Positions 17,249-25,947 are shown, numbered from the stretch's first letter. The stretch is 64,000 bases of DNA from Candidatus Promineofilum glycogenicum (GCA_016707605.1 JADJHJ010000002.1:21115-85114), one strand, 5' to 3'. The notes: generated by a model from the sequence alone, not told the origin. Translations and numbers: made by a program.

Positions 17249-17983
17249 ATGGACGTCAATAAGGCTTTTCGTTTTGTACTCAACGACAAACAGTGGATTA
17301 GCAAGCTGCTGATCGGCGCGGTGATGTCAGTTCTGTCCTTCCTCATCGTCCCGGCTCTCATCCTGCAAGGCTACCTGGTTAAGCTTGTCCGGCAGGTGAT
17401 GGGTGGCGATGACGACCGGTTGCCGGAGTGGATGGATTGGGGCAACCTGTTGCGGGACGGCTTCTTCGTCACCGTGGGCCAGTTGATCTGGGCGTTGCCC
17501 ATGATTCTGCTGCTCACCATTGTCGGCGCTGTTACCGGCGGGTTGGGCAGTGTGCTTGATTCCAGTGGCGATATGGTCGCGGCGGCAACCACGGGCGCCG
17601 GGCTGCTAATGGCCTGCCTGGTCTTGCTGACGGTGATCGCCTTCCTGTTCCTGACCCCGGCGCTGCTCATCCAGTATGCCCGGACGGACGAGTTTGGCTC
17701 GCTGTTCCGCTTCAGCGAGGTATTCGACATCATCCGCGGAAACATGGCTGACATCCTGATTGCCTTCCTGGTGTCAGTGGTGGCGGTGCTGGCGATCACT
17801 GTCGTGACCGGCGTAATATCAATCGTGCCCTGCCTGGGCTGGATCGCCGCCGCGCTCATTGGCCTGGCGTCGGGGCCGTACATCCAGTTCGTCACCGGCC
17901 ACCTCTACGGCCAGATCGCGGCCAAGCTGCCGGGCAGCAAGGCCGCCGGCTACTACCCGCCCAGTGGGCCTGGTGTAGCCTAG
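17249..17983 (+). CDS. DUF4013 family membrane protein
   Basis: 244 residues with about five to six hydrophobic segments and Asp/Glu-rich loops; the WMDWGNLLRDGF motif after the first helices and the C-terminal GPYIQFVTGHLYGQ are typical of DUF4013. The function of this family is unknown. It stands alone between the divergent fmt and convergent DUF72 genes, with its own promoter and a good hairpin terminator. Confidence 0.8.
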   Translation: MDVNKAFRFVLNDKQWISKLLIGAVMSVLSFLIVPALILQGYLVKLVRQVMGGDDDRLPEWMDWGNLLRDGFFVTVGQLIWALPMILLLTIVGAVTGGLGSVLDSSGDMVAAATTGAGLLMACLVLLTVIAFLFLTPALLIQYARTDEFGSLFRFSEVFDIIRGNMADILIAFLVSVVAVLAITVVTGVISIVPCLGWIAAALIGLASGPYIQFVTGHLYGQIAAKLPGSKAAGYYPPSGPGVA

Positions 17984-18003
17984 AGCCTTAAGAGGAACAC
18001 GGA

Positions 18004-18041
18004 GGGACACAGAGGAAAAGGATTTCCTCTGTGTCCCTTTT
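18004..18041. terminator. Hairpin terminator between convergent genes
   Basis: A perfect 15-base inverted repeat (arms 18004-18018 and 18023-18037, arm sequence GGGACACAGAGGAAA) with a four-base loop and TTTT directly after it on the plus strand. It lies between the DUF4013 stop and the stop of the reverse DUF72 gene and could act for both. Confidence 0.75.
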
Positions 18042-18045
18042 CTAT

Positions 18046-18840
18046 TTAGAAGAGTCGCCCCTGCTGCGGCGGCCCCTCTTCGACTTCCATCCCCAGCAGC
18101 GCTCGCAGGCGGTTGGCCGTGGCTGGGGCGTGGCCGGCGTAGTCATCGTTGAAGAAGGCGTAGACCGCGTCCACCGGGTCATCGCCCGTCTGATGGGCAG
18201 CGGCCTTATCGCGCCAGGCCCGTAGCTCGTCCGTCTTGTCCAGCCGCTCGTGGGTCTTCACGTCGAACTGGCCGTGGCGGCCCAGCAGGCGCAGGTAGAG
18301 GAAGTCGGCCGTGCGCCGTATCTCTTTAGGCAGGTAGATGTAGTCGGCGGCGGCCCAGCAGACGGCGTGGGCGCGCAGCAGGCCGGCCGTCTCGTCGCTC
18401 CACCACGAGCGGTGGCGCAACTCGATGGCGAAGCGCGCCGCGCCGGGCAGCCGCGGCAGGAAGGCGGCCAGCGCGTCGCGCTCGGCGGCGGCGAAGTCGG
18501 GCGGGAACTGGAGCAGGATGGGGCCAAGGCGGTCGCCCAGAGTCAGCATCGTCTCAACGAACAGGGCCAGCACGTCTTCGGCCGCGCCGGCCAGCCGCAG
18601 GTCGTGGGTGATTTCGCGCGGGGCCTTGGGGCAGAAGACGAAGCCATCGGGCACGGTCGCCCGCCAGCGGGCCACGGTATCGGCCTTGGGCGTGCCATAG
18701 AAGGTGGAGTCCATCTCCAGGGCGTTGAAGCGCGCGGCGTAGTGGGCCAACTGCTGCGCCTTGGGCAGCTTGTCGGGGTAGAACGTCCCCTGCCAGTCGC
18801 GATAGCCGAAGCCCATCGTGCCGATGTACCAGTTCGTCAT
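18046..18840 (-). CDS. DUF72 family protein
   Basis: 264 residues from the ATG at 18840; an in-frame upstream extension falls in a palindromic repeat and is rejected. Typical DUF72 (TIM-barrel) motifs: IGTMGFGYRDWQGTFYP at the start, FNALEMDSTFYG, FCPKAPREITHDLRL, ILLQFPPDF, FAIELRHRSWW and, near the end, VYAFFNDDYAGHAPATA. The biochemical role of the family is unsettled. It shares orientation with ctaA, separated by a palindrome. Confidence 0.88.
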   Translation of the reverse strand: MTNWYIGTMGFGYRDWQGTFYPDKLPKAQQLAHYAARFNALEMDSTFYGTPKADTVARWRATVPDGFVFCPKAPREITHDLRLAGAAEDVLALFVETMLTLGDRLGPILLQFPPDFAAAERDALAAFLPRLPGAARFAIELRHRSWWSDETAGLLRAHAVCWAAADYIYLPKEIRRTADFLYLRLLGRHGQFDVKTHERLDKTDELRAWRDKAAAHQTGDDPVDAVYAFFNDDYAGHAPATANRLRALLGMEVEEGPPQQGRLF

Positions 18841-18857
18841 AGGTTCTCTACAGAAGA

Positions 18858-18924
18858 AACCACAGATTACGCAGATTTCACAGATTACCAGAGGCAATCG
18901 GTGTAACCTGTGTAATCTGTGGTT
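18858..18924. repeat. Palindromic element, ACAGATT family, imperfect copy
   Basis: Arms begin AACCACAGATTAC and end GTAATCTGTGGTT, and each arm is built from the unit (A/T)CACAGATT. This copy is degenerate in the centre. It supplies the last 15 or so codons and the stop of ctaA (18878), whose C-terminal tail is therefore repeat-encoded. Confidence 0.8.
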
Positions 18925-19867
18925 CCACTTCTTTTTGTGTCAGCGCCGTCGCGCCGAGGAGGATGGCGACGATCCACATCACGTCGGCCAGCAGCAGGTG
19001 GACGATCTGCATCCACACCGGGGCCAGCAAGATGACGTTGACGAATCCGGCCACTAGCTGGATAGCAACGATGCCGATGAGGGCGCGGGCCAGGCGGGGC
19101 GTCCCCTGCTGCGGCCGTTCGGCGGCCACGGCCCGGCCGGCCAGGGCCAGATAAATGCCGGTGACGATGGCCACCAGCGGGTGATAGACGCGCAGGCGCA
19201 CCAGGAAGTGGGCCGTCGGCAGGAAGTCCTGGGCAATGCCCTCGGTCAGCGAGCCGGCCGGGAAGAGCGTATCACCCAGCGCCGTCACCGCGCCGCTGAC
19301 GCCCAGGAAGAGGAGCAGAAACAGCCCCCCGCCCACCAGCCAGCCGACCCGCCCCTGGCCGCGCAGGCGCAACGGGCGCTCGCGGCCTAGCATGGCCTCA
19401 TTGGCCCACCAGGCGGTCATCGTCACCGCGGCCAGCAGCAGGTAGGTGTTGACCAGATGCAAAGCCATCGAAATGGCCCGGCCGACCGAGGCGTTGGTGG
19501 CCACCCACTCGAACAGCACCAGCCCCGCGCCGAGCAGGCCCTCGGTGATGATGAACACCAGCGACAACGTCGCCCCTAGCCGCACGACGTGGCGCTTGGG
19601 GTAGAGCCGGAAGGCCCATACCCACAGGGCCAGCACCATCAGCCCCGACAGGGCGCTGCTGACACGGTGGGCGAACTCGATCAGCGTCTCGATCCGCGCC
19701 GCGCGCGGCACGACGACGCCGTTGCACAGCGGCCAATGGTTGCCGCAGCCCGCGCCGGAGCCGGTGGCGCGGACGAATGCGCCCCACAAGATGACGAGAA
19801 TGAGAAAGCCCAGGGTGAGCCAGGCGAAACGGGTGAAGTTGCGTTGATTGCGAAAGAATGTACCCAT
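18878..19867 (-). CDS. ctaA: Heme A synthase (CtaA/COX15 family)
   Basis: 329 residues, eight predicted membrane helices. Landmarks: ATGSGAGCGNHWPLC with a Cys pair (41 and 48), IEFAHR with Glu64 and His67, a second histidine in MALHLVNTYLLL, and matching histidines in the second half. It converts heme O to heme A for cytochrome c oxidase, so aerobic respiration is implied. The last residues (about EPQITQVTPIASGNL) lie inside a palindromic repeat and are unlikely to be functional. A TATAAT lies eight bases upstream of the ATG. Confidence 0.9.
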   Translation of the reverse strand: MGTFFRNQRNFTRFAWLTLGFLILVILWGAFVRATGSGAGCGNHWPLCNGVVVPRAARIETLIEFAHRVSSALSGLMVLALWVWAFRLYPKRHVVRLGATLSLVFIITEGLLGAGLVLFEWVATNASVGRAISMALHLVNTYLLLAAVTMTAWWANEAMLGRERPLRLRGQGRVGWLVGGGLFLLLFLGVSGAVTALGDTLFPAGSLTEGIAQDFLPTAHFLVRLRVYHPLVAIVTGIYLALAGRAVAAERPQQGTPRLARALIGIVAIQLVAGFVNVILLAPVWMQIVHLLLADVMWIVAILLGATALTQKEVEPQITQVTPIASGNL

Positions 19868-19875
19868 AACGTTGG

Positions 19876-19881
19876 ATTATA
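19876..19881 (-). promoter_or_regulatory. Predicted -10 element for leaderless ctaA
   Basis: A perfect TATAAT on the minus strand, eight bases before the ctaA ATG, with no Shine-Dalgarno between them. A weak TTGCCA lies about 20 bases further upstream. This spacing fits a leaderless transcript. Confidence 0.55.
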
Positions 19882-19890
19882 TCACGTCCC

Positions 19891-19951
19891 GTAGGGAGGT
19901 TTGGCAAACCGCCCATTCGACCACAGCAGGCGATTTACCAAATCGCCCTAC
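19891..19951. repeat. Palindromic element GTAGGG-CGATTTGGYAAATCG type
   Basis: Imperfect 23-base arms (left starts GTAGGGAGGTTTGGC, right ends CCAAATCGCCCTAC), each arm itself a small palindrome around TTTGGCAAA or TTTACCAAA. It fills the gap between the ctaA start and the ftsK stop, and the ftsK TAG (19948-19950) is inside it. Confidence 0.7.
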
Positions 19952-22170
19952 TCTTCGTCGGCCAGGTAGTTGCCGATGGGGTCGTCGTTCTCGTCGTCCA
20001 CCAGGCTGCGCCGCGTCTTGCCGCCGCTCTGCGGGTCGTCCACCAGGCCCATCTCGTACAGGTGCTCCATCAGCCGCGCCGCGCGGGGGTAGCCGAGGCG
20101 CAGGCGGCGCTGCAAGAACGACACCGACAACTGCTCGTGCTTCTTGGCCAGTTCGACGGCCGCCTCCAACAAGCTGTCCGTCTCATCCAGCAGGGCGTAG
20201 CGGGCGATGAGCGGCTCCCACGGGGGCGGCGTGGGCGCATGGTCGGGCGTGGCCGCCCGCCAATGCTCCACCAGCCGCTCGATCTCCATGTCGGTGACGT
20301 AGACGCCCTGGACGCGGGCCGGCGCGCCGGCGTCGGGGGCCTGGTAGAGCATGTCGCCGCGGCCGAGCAGGTTCTCCGCGCCGACGGTGTCGAGGATGAC
20401 GCGCGAGTCGGTGCCGGAGGCGACGGCGAAGGACAGCCGGGCGGGGAAGTTGGCTTTGATCAGGCCGGTGATGACGTCGGTCGATGGCCGCTGCGTGGCC
20501 ACGACCAGGTGGATGCCCGTCGCCCGGGCCATCTGCGCCAGCCGGCAGAGGTTGCGCTCCACGTCGCCGGGGTACATGTGCATCAGGTCGGCCAGCTCGT
20601 CAATGAAGACGGCCAGATAGGGCAGCTTCTTGCCCCGCCCGGCCTTGCGGTTGTAGCCGCTGATGTTGCGCGCGCTGACCGTCTCGAACAGCTCGTAGCG
20701 GCGGTCCATCTCCGACGTCAGCCAGCGCAGGACGCCTACGGCCCGGTCGGCGTCCACTTCGACGTGGCCGATCAGGTGCGGCAGGCCGTTGAAGCGCACC
20801 AACTCGACCTTCTTGGGGTCGATCATGACCAGTTGCAACTGCTCCGGCGTGTTATTGAACACCAGGCAGGCGATGAAGGCGTTGATGCACACCGACTTGC
20901 CGGAGCCGGTCGTCCCGGCAATGAGCAAGTGGGGCAGTTTGGCCAGGTCGGTCATGACCGGCGCGCCGGCTACGTCGCGGCCCAGGGCCACGCCCAGTGA
21001 CGAGTTGAGCCGGGCAAAGCCGGGCGACTCCAGAATGTTGCGCAGCCGGACGACGCTCGATTCGGCGTTGGGCACTTCGATGCCGACGACGCTACGGCCG
21101 GGCACGGGGGCCTCAACGCGCAGCCGCGACACGGCCAGGGCCAGCGTCAGGTCGCGTTGCAGGGCGGCGATCTGGCCGACGCGCACCTTCTGCTGCTTCG
21201 GCTCGCCATCCGGGCCGGGGCGCTCCACGTAACCCGGCTCGACGCCGAACTGCGTCACCGCCGGGCCGCGCCGCACCTCGACCACGCGCGCCGGCAGGCC
21301 GAAGTCGAGCAGCGTCTCCTCGATGCGGCGGCTCTTCCACTCGATCTCATCGGCCGATTGCGCCGACGCCTCGCCGCGCTCCAGCACAGCCAGCCGCGGC
21401 AGGCGCGGGTCGCGGCGGCGCGGGCCGTCCTCGTCGTCCATCTCCGGCGGGGCGACAAGCGGGCCGGCGGCGGGCAAGGCAGACGAACGGGGAGCGACAG
21501 GGATAGCGCGTTCACCACCCACGTCGGCATGGCCAACCACGTCAATGTGGTCGGGATCAAGGCGGTCGGCCCACGCGCCCAGGGCGGCCGAGGCCCGCTC
21601 CAACCCCTGCCGCAGGTCTTCCCACGTCCGGCCGGTGAGCAGCATGGCGATCCAAAAGAACAGGGCCAGATAGACCAGACCGGCCAGAAACGGGCCAAGG
21701 AAGTCGAACAGCGGTTCCGACAGCGCCCAGCCGATCAGGCCGCCACCACGCCCGGCGAAAGCGTCGGCCAGGCTGTAGCCGCCGACAAGATGGCTCAGGG
21801 CCATGAGGACAACGACCAGGATGACCAGGCCGGTGATGCGCCCCGCGCTGAGGCCAAAGAGGCGGCGTACGCGGCCGAGGGCCACGCGTAACCCCACAGC
21901 CGCCAGGAAAAGACAGACGGCAAAGGCCCCCCAGCCAAAGACCTGACGCAGCAGCCGCGTCCACCAGGCGAGCCAGCCGGCATTGGTCAAGTCGATCAAA
22001 GCCAGGAGGGTAATGACGGCCAGCAGGAAGAGAAGGACGCCGCCCACTTCGAGACGGCGGGCAGCGAGGCCGTCGATCAGGCGCTCATCCCACGACTGGG
22101 GCGCGGGCGGCGGTGGTTCATTGGCGCCGCGCTTCGGCGGCTTGCTGGCGGGGGGATCGCCGCGGGCCAT
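19948..22170 (-). CDS. ftsK: DNA translocase FtsK/SpoIIIE
   Basis: 740 residues. Four N-terminal membrane helices (about residues 40-190) are followed by a short linker, the alpha/beta RecA-like motor with Walker A GTTGSGKSVCINA and a hydrophobic Walker B strand YLAVFIDELADLM, and a C-terminal winged-helix gamma domain (LAKKHEQLSVSFLQRRLRLGYPRA) that reads chromosomal orienting sites. It pumps DNA at the division septum. The linker is shorter than in E. coli, as in SpoIIIE. It lies 13 bases after the S1-domain gene, so they are cotranscribed. Confidence 0.95.
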   Translation of the reverse strand: MARGDPPASKPPKRGANEPPPPAPQSWDERLIDGLAARRLEVGGVLLFLLAVITLLALIDLTNAGWLAWWTRLLRQVFGWGAFAVCLFLAAVGLRVALGRVRRLFGLSAGRITGLVILVVVLMALSHLVGGYSLADAFAGRGGGLIGWALSEPLFDFLGPFLAGLVYLALFFWIAMLLTGRTWEDLRQGLERASAALGAWADRLDPDHIDVVGHADVGGERAIPVAPRSSALPAAGPLVAPPEMDDEDGPRRRDPRLPRLAVLERGEASAQSADEIEWKSRRIEETLLDFGLPARVVEVRRGPAVTQFGVEPGYVERPGPDGEPKQQKVRVGQIAALQRDLTLALAVSRLRVEAPVPGRSVVGIEVPNAESSVVRLRNILESPGFARLNSSLGVALGRDVAGAPVMTDLAKLPHLLIAGTTGSGKSVCINAFIACLVFNNTPEQLQLVMIDPKKVELVRFNGLPHLIGHVEVDADRAVGVLRWLTSEMDRRYELFETVSARNISGYNRKAGRGKKLPYLAVFIDELADLMHMYPGDVERNLCRLAQMARATGIHLVVATQRPSTDVITGLIKANFPARLSFAVASGTDSRVILDTVGAENLLGRGDMLYQAPDAGAPARVQGVYVTDMEIERLVEHWRAATPDHAPTPPPWEPLIARYALLDETDSLLEAAVELAKKHEQLSVSFLQRRLRLGYPRAARLMEHLYEMGLVDDPQSGGKTRRSLVDDENDDPIGNYLADEE

Positions 22171-22183
22171 CGGCCGGCTCCGG

Positions 22184-23194
22184 CTAGGCCGGGGCGTCCT
22201 TGCCCACGGCGCGCAACGACAGGGCCAGGCGCTTGTGGCGGCCGTCCACGCTGAGCACGCGCGCCGTCACCTCCTGGCCCGACCGCACTACGTCACGCGG
22301 GTGCAGGAACATCCCTTCGGCCAACTCGGAGATGTGGATGAGGCCTTCCAGCTCTTCCTCCAGGATGACGAACGCGCCGTAGGTGGTGACGTTGCCGACC
22401 ACGCCACGCACCAGTTGGCCGGGCTGATAGCGACTTTCCACGTCTTGCCACGGGTCGGTGTGCAGTTGTTTCATGCTCAAGGCTACGCGCTCGGCGCTCT
22501 TGTCCACGCTGAGCACCAGCACCTGCACCTGCTGGCCGGGGCGCAGCACGGCGCTGGGGTGAATGACCCGGCTCCAGGAGATTTCGGAGATGTGGATAAG
22601 CCCCTCCAGGCCGCCCAGGTCGACGAACGCGCCGAAGTCGGTCAGGTTCGTCACCGTGCCCTGGCGCTTTTCGCCCGGCCGCACGCCCAGCAGCAACACC
22701 TCGCGCTGCTCGGCGGCAACCAGCGTCGCCCGCTCGGAGAGGATGAGGCGGCTGTTGCCGCGGTTGACCTCGATGATCTTGAGGTTCAACTCACGATCCT
22801 GCCAGCCGGCCAGCGCTTGCAGCCGTTCGCGGGGGACGTGGAACTGGGGAAAGTCGACCAGTTGCGAGGCAGGTACAAAGCCCTGGATGCCGTTCCAGTA
22901 GACGAGCAAACCGCCCTTATTGTGGCCGACGACGCGCAGGCGCAGCAAGCGGTCGGCTTCCATCGTCTCCTGGGCCGCGTGCCAGGGGTCGCTGACCAGG
23001 GCGGCGGCCGAGGGTGGGCGCGCCGGCACGGACGCTTCCTCAATGTCCGGTTCGGCCTCGGCCGGCGGCGCGGTCGTTTCAACCGCGGCGGCCCCGTTAA
23101 CGTCGAAAGAATCCTCCATCCGAAACAGAGCCGACCAATAGCCGTCGTCAACTTGCGGATCGGCCTGCGTATCCCTTCCCTGCTGCTGACTCAT
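22184..23194 (-). CDS. S1 RNA-binding domain protein (ribosomal protein S1-like)
   Basis: 336 residues. An acidic, disordered N-terminal stretch (about 1-75) precedes three S1 OB-fold domains; the second (GTVTNLTDFGAFVDLGG.EGLIHISE) and third (GVVGNVTTYGAFVILEE.LEGLIHIS) are canonical, the first (VVGHNKGGLLVYWNGIQGFVP) is of the S1 domain-1/2 ribosome-binding type. Compared with proteobacterial S1 (six domains) it is short, as in many other phyla. It leads the ftsK transcript from a consensus promoter with a structured leader. It could be the organism's bS1; I leave the symbol empty. Confidence 0.85.
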   Translation of the reverse strand: MSQQQGRDTQADPQVDDGYWSALFRMEDSFDVNGAAAVETTAPPAEAEPDIEEASVPARPPSAAALVSDPWHAAQETMEADRLLRLRVVGHNKGGLLVYWNGIQGFVPASQLVDFPQFHVPRERLQALAGWQDRELNLKIIEVNRGNSRLILSERATLVAAEQREVLLLGVRPGEKRQGTVTNLTDFGAFVDLGGLEGLIHISEISWSRVIHPSAVLRPGQQVQVLVLSVDKSAERVALSMKQLHTDPWQDVESRYQPGQLVRGVVGNVTTYGAFVILEEELEGLIHISELAEGMFLHPRDVVRSGQEVTARVLSVDGRHKRLALSLRAVGKDAPA

Positions 23195-23278
23195 ACGTCC
23201 TAACCGTTACACCCCTGAAGAGCGCCGCACGGGTCGGCCGCAGCCGAGCGCCGTGGGCATCGACGGACATCAATGCCG

Positions 23279-23321
23279 CTGGGCAAAAGGTGGGGCGAGG
23301 AAACCAATGGGTTTTGCCCAG
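23279..23321 (-). promoter_or_regulatory. Stem-loop in leader of S1-domain gene
   Basis: Arms CTGGGCAAAA (23279-23288) and TTTTGCCCAG (23312-23321), extendable with CCGCT/AGCGG outside, and a 23-base loop. It lies inside the predicted 134-base leader between the promoter and the S1 start codon. A regulatory role (for example autogenous control) is inference. Confidence 0.45.
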
Positions 23322-23334
23322 AGCGGTAGGGTGA

Positions 23335-23362
23335 ATTATAGGCGCTGGTGAGCGGCTGTCAA
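23335..23362 (-). promoter_or_regulatory. Consensus sigma70-type promoter for S1-ftsK operon
   Basis: On the minus strand, perfect TTGACA (23357-23362), a 16-base spacer, and perfect TATAAT (23335-23340). It is the strongest promoter match in the window. Predicted start is near 23328, giving a leader of about 134 bases. Confidence 0.8.
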
Positions 23363-23440
23363 CAAGGGCAACGTCGCGCCGCGCCACAAACCGCGCTGCT
23401 TGTGGCGCAATCGGGCAAATCGGGCTACACATAGGTGGTT

Positions 23441-24160
23441 ATGAAGCCTCAGCCGTCACTGTTCACTGCCATCCTGCCCGCGCTGTTGGCCGATGCCGCC
23501 GGGCTTGTCGCCATGTTCGTCCTCTTCCCGCCGCTGGCCGAGCGCCTGGGCACGCCGGGCGGCGTCAACGCCCTGCTACTCAGCGGTGGGTTCGTCGTGT
23601 TCTGCGCCGGTGTCTTCTGGCTGCGCCGCCTGCGGCCGATGGACGGCGGCGACGGCGAATGGGCGCAGCGCAATTGGCGCGTGGCCCTGGCCGTGGCCTT
23701 CGCCGCGATCATGAGCCTGGCCATCGCCTGGCAACTGGGCTTCTTCCGTTCCGGCCTCCAGGTGGACACGCGCGACCTGGGCGAGGGCGGCTCGGCGTCG
23801 TACTTCGTCTTTGGCCCCGGCGCGTGGCTGGGCTTCTCGGCCCTCTACGTGCTGGTGCTGGGCTTCACCGTGCGGCCGAGCCTGCCGCCGGGCAGCCCGC
23901 GTTGGACGGCCGCGGCGACGCTGGGCCTGCTGGCGGCCAACGCCATGCTGCTGCTGCTCAGCGCCCAGGCGCGCCCTCTCGTTGGCGAAACGACGTTGTG
24001 GCTGCCGCTGATCTTCGCCGGGCTGCTGCTGCTCTTTCTGCCGCCGCGCCTGGTCTACATCGCCCGCGGGCCGGGCTTTCCCTCATCGGCGGGCTACGTC
24101 ACGCTGGGGCTGTTCCTCATGCTCGTCGGGGCTTATGCTCTGGCCGTCATCACGGCCTAG
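23441..24160 (+). CDS. Integral membrane protein of unknown function
   Basis: About 239 residues with about six to seven hydrophobic segments, and a short charged loop after the second (RRLRPMDGGDGEWAQRNWR). I recognise no family. ATG 23441 was used; a GTG six bases upstream is an alternative. It is a single gene divergent from the S1 operon and ended by a long hairpin repeat. Confidence 0.65.
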   Translation: MKPQPSLFTAILPALLADAAGLVAMFVLFPPLAERLGTPGGVNALLLSGGFVVFCAGVFWLRRLRPMDGGDGEWAQRNWRVALAVAFAAIMSLAIAWQLGFFRSGLQVDTRDLGEGGSASYFVFGPGAWLGFSALYVLVLGFTVRPSLPPGSPRWTAAATLGLLAANAMLLLLSAQARPLVGETTLWLPLIFAGLLLLFLPPRLVYIARGPGFPSSAGYVTLGLFLMLVGAYALAVITA

Positions 24161-24168
24161 AGAGAAAA

Positions 24169-24241
24169 GAATCTCACGCAAAGACGCAAAGAACGCCAAG
24201 CTTAAGCAGCTTGGCGTACTTTGCGTCTTTGCGTGAGATTC
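24169..24241. repeat. Palindromic element, CGCAAAG family
   Basis: Near-perfect hairpin with arms of about 34 bases (left GAATCTCACGCAAAGACGCA..., right mirrored), the arms made of the unit (A)CGCAAAG. It lies between the convergent membrane-protein and plsY genes and ends four bases before the plsY stop, so it may also act as a bidirectional terminator. Confidence 0.85.
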
Positions 24242-24244
24242 TTC

Positions 24245-24835
24245 CTACTTTGAGCGGGCGAAGCGCAGGGCGGGGCGGCGGGCGAGGTCGGCGCGGTGGG
24301 TATAGGCCAGCAGCGCCAGTTGGCCAGTGGTGACGGCGATGAGCAGCCGGTCGGGCCGGAAAGCGAGCAGATAGACCAGAACGGTCAGCAACGCCAGAAC
24401 CACCGCCCAGCCGTTGGGCCGCAGCAGCCGCAGATAGAGGATGACCGACGCCACCGCCACTAGCGGCGTCGTCCAAATGGTCAGCCCAATCATGACCCCG
24501 AACACCGGCGCAATGGCCTTGCCCCCTTTGCCGCCCAGGAAGGGCGAGAAGGCGTGGCCCAGCGGCGGGGCCATGGCGATGAGGGCCATAGGCCAGCCGC
24601 GCCAGCCGAAGATCTGGTAGGCCAACCCCACCGGCGCGGCGGCCTTGCTAATATCAAGCGCCATCGCCAGGACGAACCAGCCCGGCCCGGCCACGCGCAA
24701 TACGTTGGTCGAACCGGGGTTGGCGTCGCCCACTTCACGGATGTCGCGCCGCGCCGCCAGACGGCCGACCCACACCGAAATCGGCAGCGCGCCGGCGAAG
24801 AAGGCGAGAGTGGCCCAGAGGAGTTGGGGAAGCAT
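24245..24835 (-). CDS. plsY: Glycerol-3-phosphate acyltransferase PlsY
   Basis: 196 residues, about five membrane helices. The three PlsY motifs are visible: GALPISVWVGRLAARRDIRE.G with the following NPGSTNV, and GHAFSPFLGGKGGKA. It acylates glycerol-3-phosphate from acyl-phosphate in the first step of phospholipid synthesis. Its upstream region is occupied by a GTCAGT-type repeat, so its promoter is not evident. No plsX is nearby. Confidence 0.92.
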   Translation of the reverse strand: MLPQLLWATLAFFAGALPISVWVGRLAARRDIREVGDANPGSTNVLRVAGPGWFVLAMALDISKAAAPVGLAYQIFGWRGWPMALIAMAPPLGHAFSPFLGGKGGKAIAPVFGVMIGLTIWTTPLVAVASVILYLRLLRPNGWAVVLALLTVLVYLLAFRPDRLLIAVTTGQLALLAYTHRADLARRPALRFARSK

Positions 24836-24837
24836 TG

Positions 24838-24925
24838 TCAGTGTTCAGTAGGTCAGTATTCAGTATTCAGTAGGTCAGTAGGTCAGTAGGTCAGGATGAC
24901 GTTACGGCTGACCTGACCTACCGGC
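24838..24925. repeat. GTCAGTA-family short tandem/palindromic repeat
   Basis: A stretch of the units GGTCAGTA and TTCAGTA repeated about eight times, followed after a short spacer by the mirrored CTGACCTGACCTAC. Two related copies lie at 26484-26587 and 40781-40875. It fills the gap between plsY and the tocopherol-cyclase-like gene. Confidence 0.8.
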
Positions 24926-24927
24926 CT

Positions 24928-25929
24928 CTACTTGATCATCTTAAGCAGCCGCGCCTCCACCTCGTGGACTTCCAGCCCGGCGTGGCGGCCGGTGTCTTCA
25001 AAGAGGACGCGGCCGGTGGGGCGGTCGGTCAGGCGGACGTGGGCCGTGGCCGACAGCGACTCGGCCACGCGCTTGCCCATCTCGAACGTGTCCGGCCCTT
25101 TCAGCAGGCCGAAGGTGCTATCCCCACCCTGGGTGACAAACATCTCCAGCCGGTGGTCGCGGTTGCCGACGACCCACTCGATGGTGTGCTCAGTGACGGC
25201 CAGCCGCTCCGTCTTCGCGCCGGTGTAGGTGGCGAAGCGGTAGAGGCGGCCGTCGTGCCACAGGCCGATGATGAAGCCGGGGAAGGCGGTGCGCACCCAG
25301 GGGATGATGGCGATGGAGGCGGTCAGGCTCGTGCCGGGCGACTGGTCGAAGTGGTTGGTCTGCAACCAGATCCACGCTTCGGGAAAGCCCCGCCCCCAAT
25401 CCTTCTCGATGTAGCCCCGGCCGCCGCTGAAGTCGATCTCCTGCCCGTCGATGGTCAGCGCGCCGTAGATGGTGTGGTCGAGGCTGAGGACGCCGTGGTA
25501 GCACTCCATGAACGGCACCCAGGCGTACCAGCCCATGATACCCGGCGCGGTCAGCGTGACCGGCCAGGGCGACAGGCCGCCGAAACGCAGCGTGCCGGCC
25601 ACCTGCTGCTCCGGCCGGTCGATGAGCAGGGTCATCTCGTTGTGCGTGAAGCGGTTGGGGCCGACGTGGACTTCGAAGCGGTCTTCGGCGGCCCAGAACG
25701 CCTCGACGGGGTACTCGTTGTAGTGGGCGGCGGCTCGCTCGCCGTCGTTGACCTGGACGAACGAGTGCGGCCGGCCGCTCCAGAAGATGCCGGGGATGAA
25801 GGCCAAGCGATGGCGCGCGGTGGCGTCGACGACCTTGAAGTACCAGCCCTCGAAGAAGGGCGGCCGTTGACCATGCAGCCGCCCATGATAGCGCGCCGGG
25901 TGCAGCGTGTTGCGCAGGAAGCGTAGCAT
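24928..25929 (-). CDS. Tocopherol cyclase-like protein
   Basis: 333 residues from ATG 25929. The pattern matches the tocopherol cyclase family: HPARYHG at the start, FFEGWYFKVVD, FIPGIFW..RPHSFVQV, a central WYAWVPFMECYHGVLSL, GYIEKDWGRGFPEAWIWLQTN and, later, FPGFIIGLWHDGRLYRFATYTGA. In phototrophs the enzyme closes the chromanol ring of vitamin E; bacterial homologues without a tocopherol pathway have unknown substrates. No other tocopherol genes lie in the window. Confidence 0.8.
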   Translation of the reverse strand: MLRFLRNTLHPARYHGRLHGQRPPFFEGWYFKVVDATARHRLAFIPGIFWSGRPHSFVQVNDGERAAAHYNEYPVEAFWAAEDRFEVHVGPNRFTHNEMTLLIDRPEQQVAGTLRFGGLSPWPVTLTAPGIMGWYAWVPFMECYHGVLSLDHTIYGALTIDGQEIDFSGGRGYIEKDWGRGFPEAWIWLQTNHFDQSPGTSLTASIAIIPWVRTAFPGFIIGLWHDGRLYRFATYTGAKTERLAVTEHTIEWVVGNRDHRLEMFVTQGGDSTFGLLKGPDTFEMGKRVAESLSATAHVRLTDRPTGRVLFEDTGRHAGLEVHEVEARLLKMIK

Positions 25930-25947
25930 GTGGTCCCGGCGGAAAGG

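Noticed and set aside
21983..23203. Long forward frame (406 residues) opposite the S1-domain gene and ftsK start
   Set aside because: Shadow frame; the reverse strand carries three S1 domains and FtsK membrane helices.
24838..24925. GTCAGTA repeats considered as a CRISPR array
   Set aside because: Units are about 8 bases with no unique spacers; they form a hairpin-type repeat.
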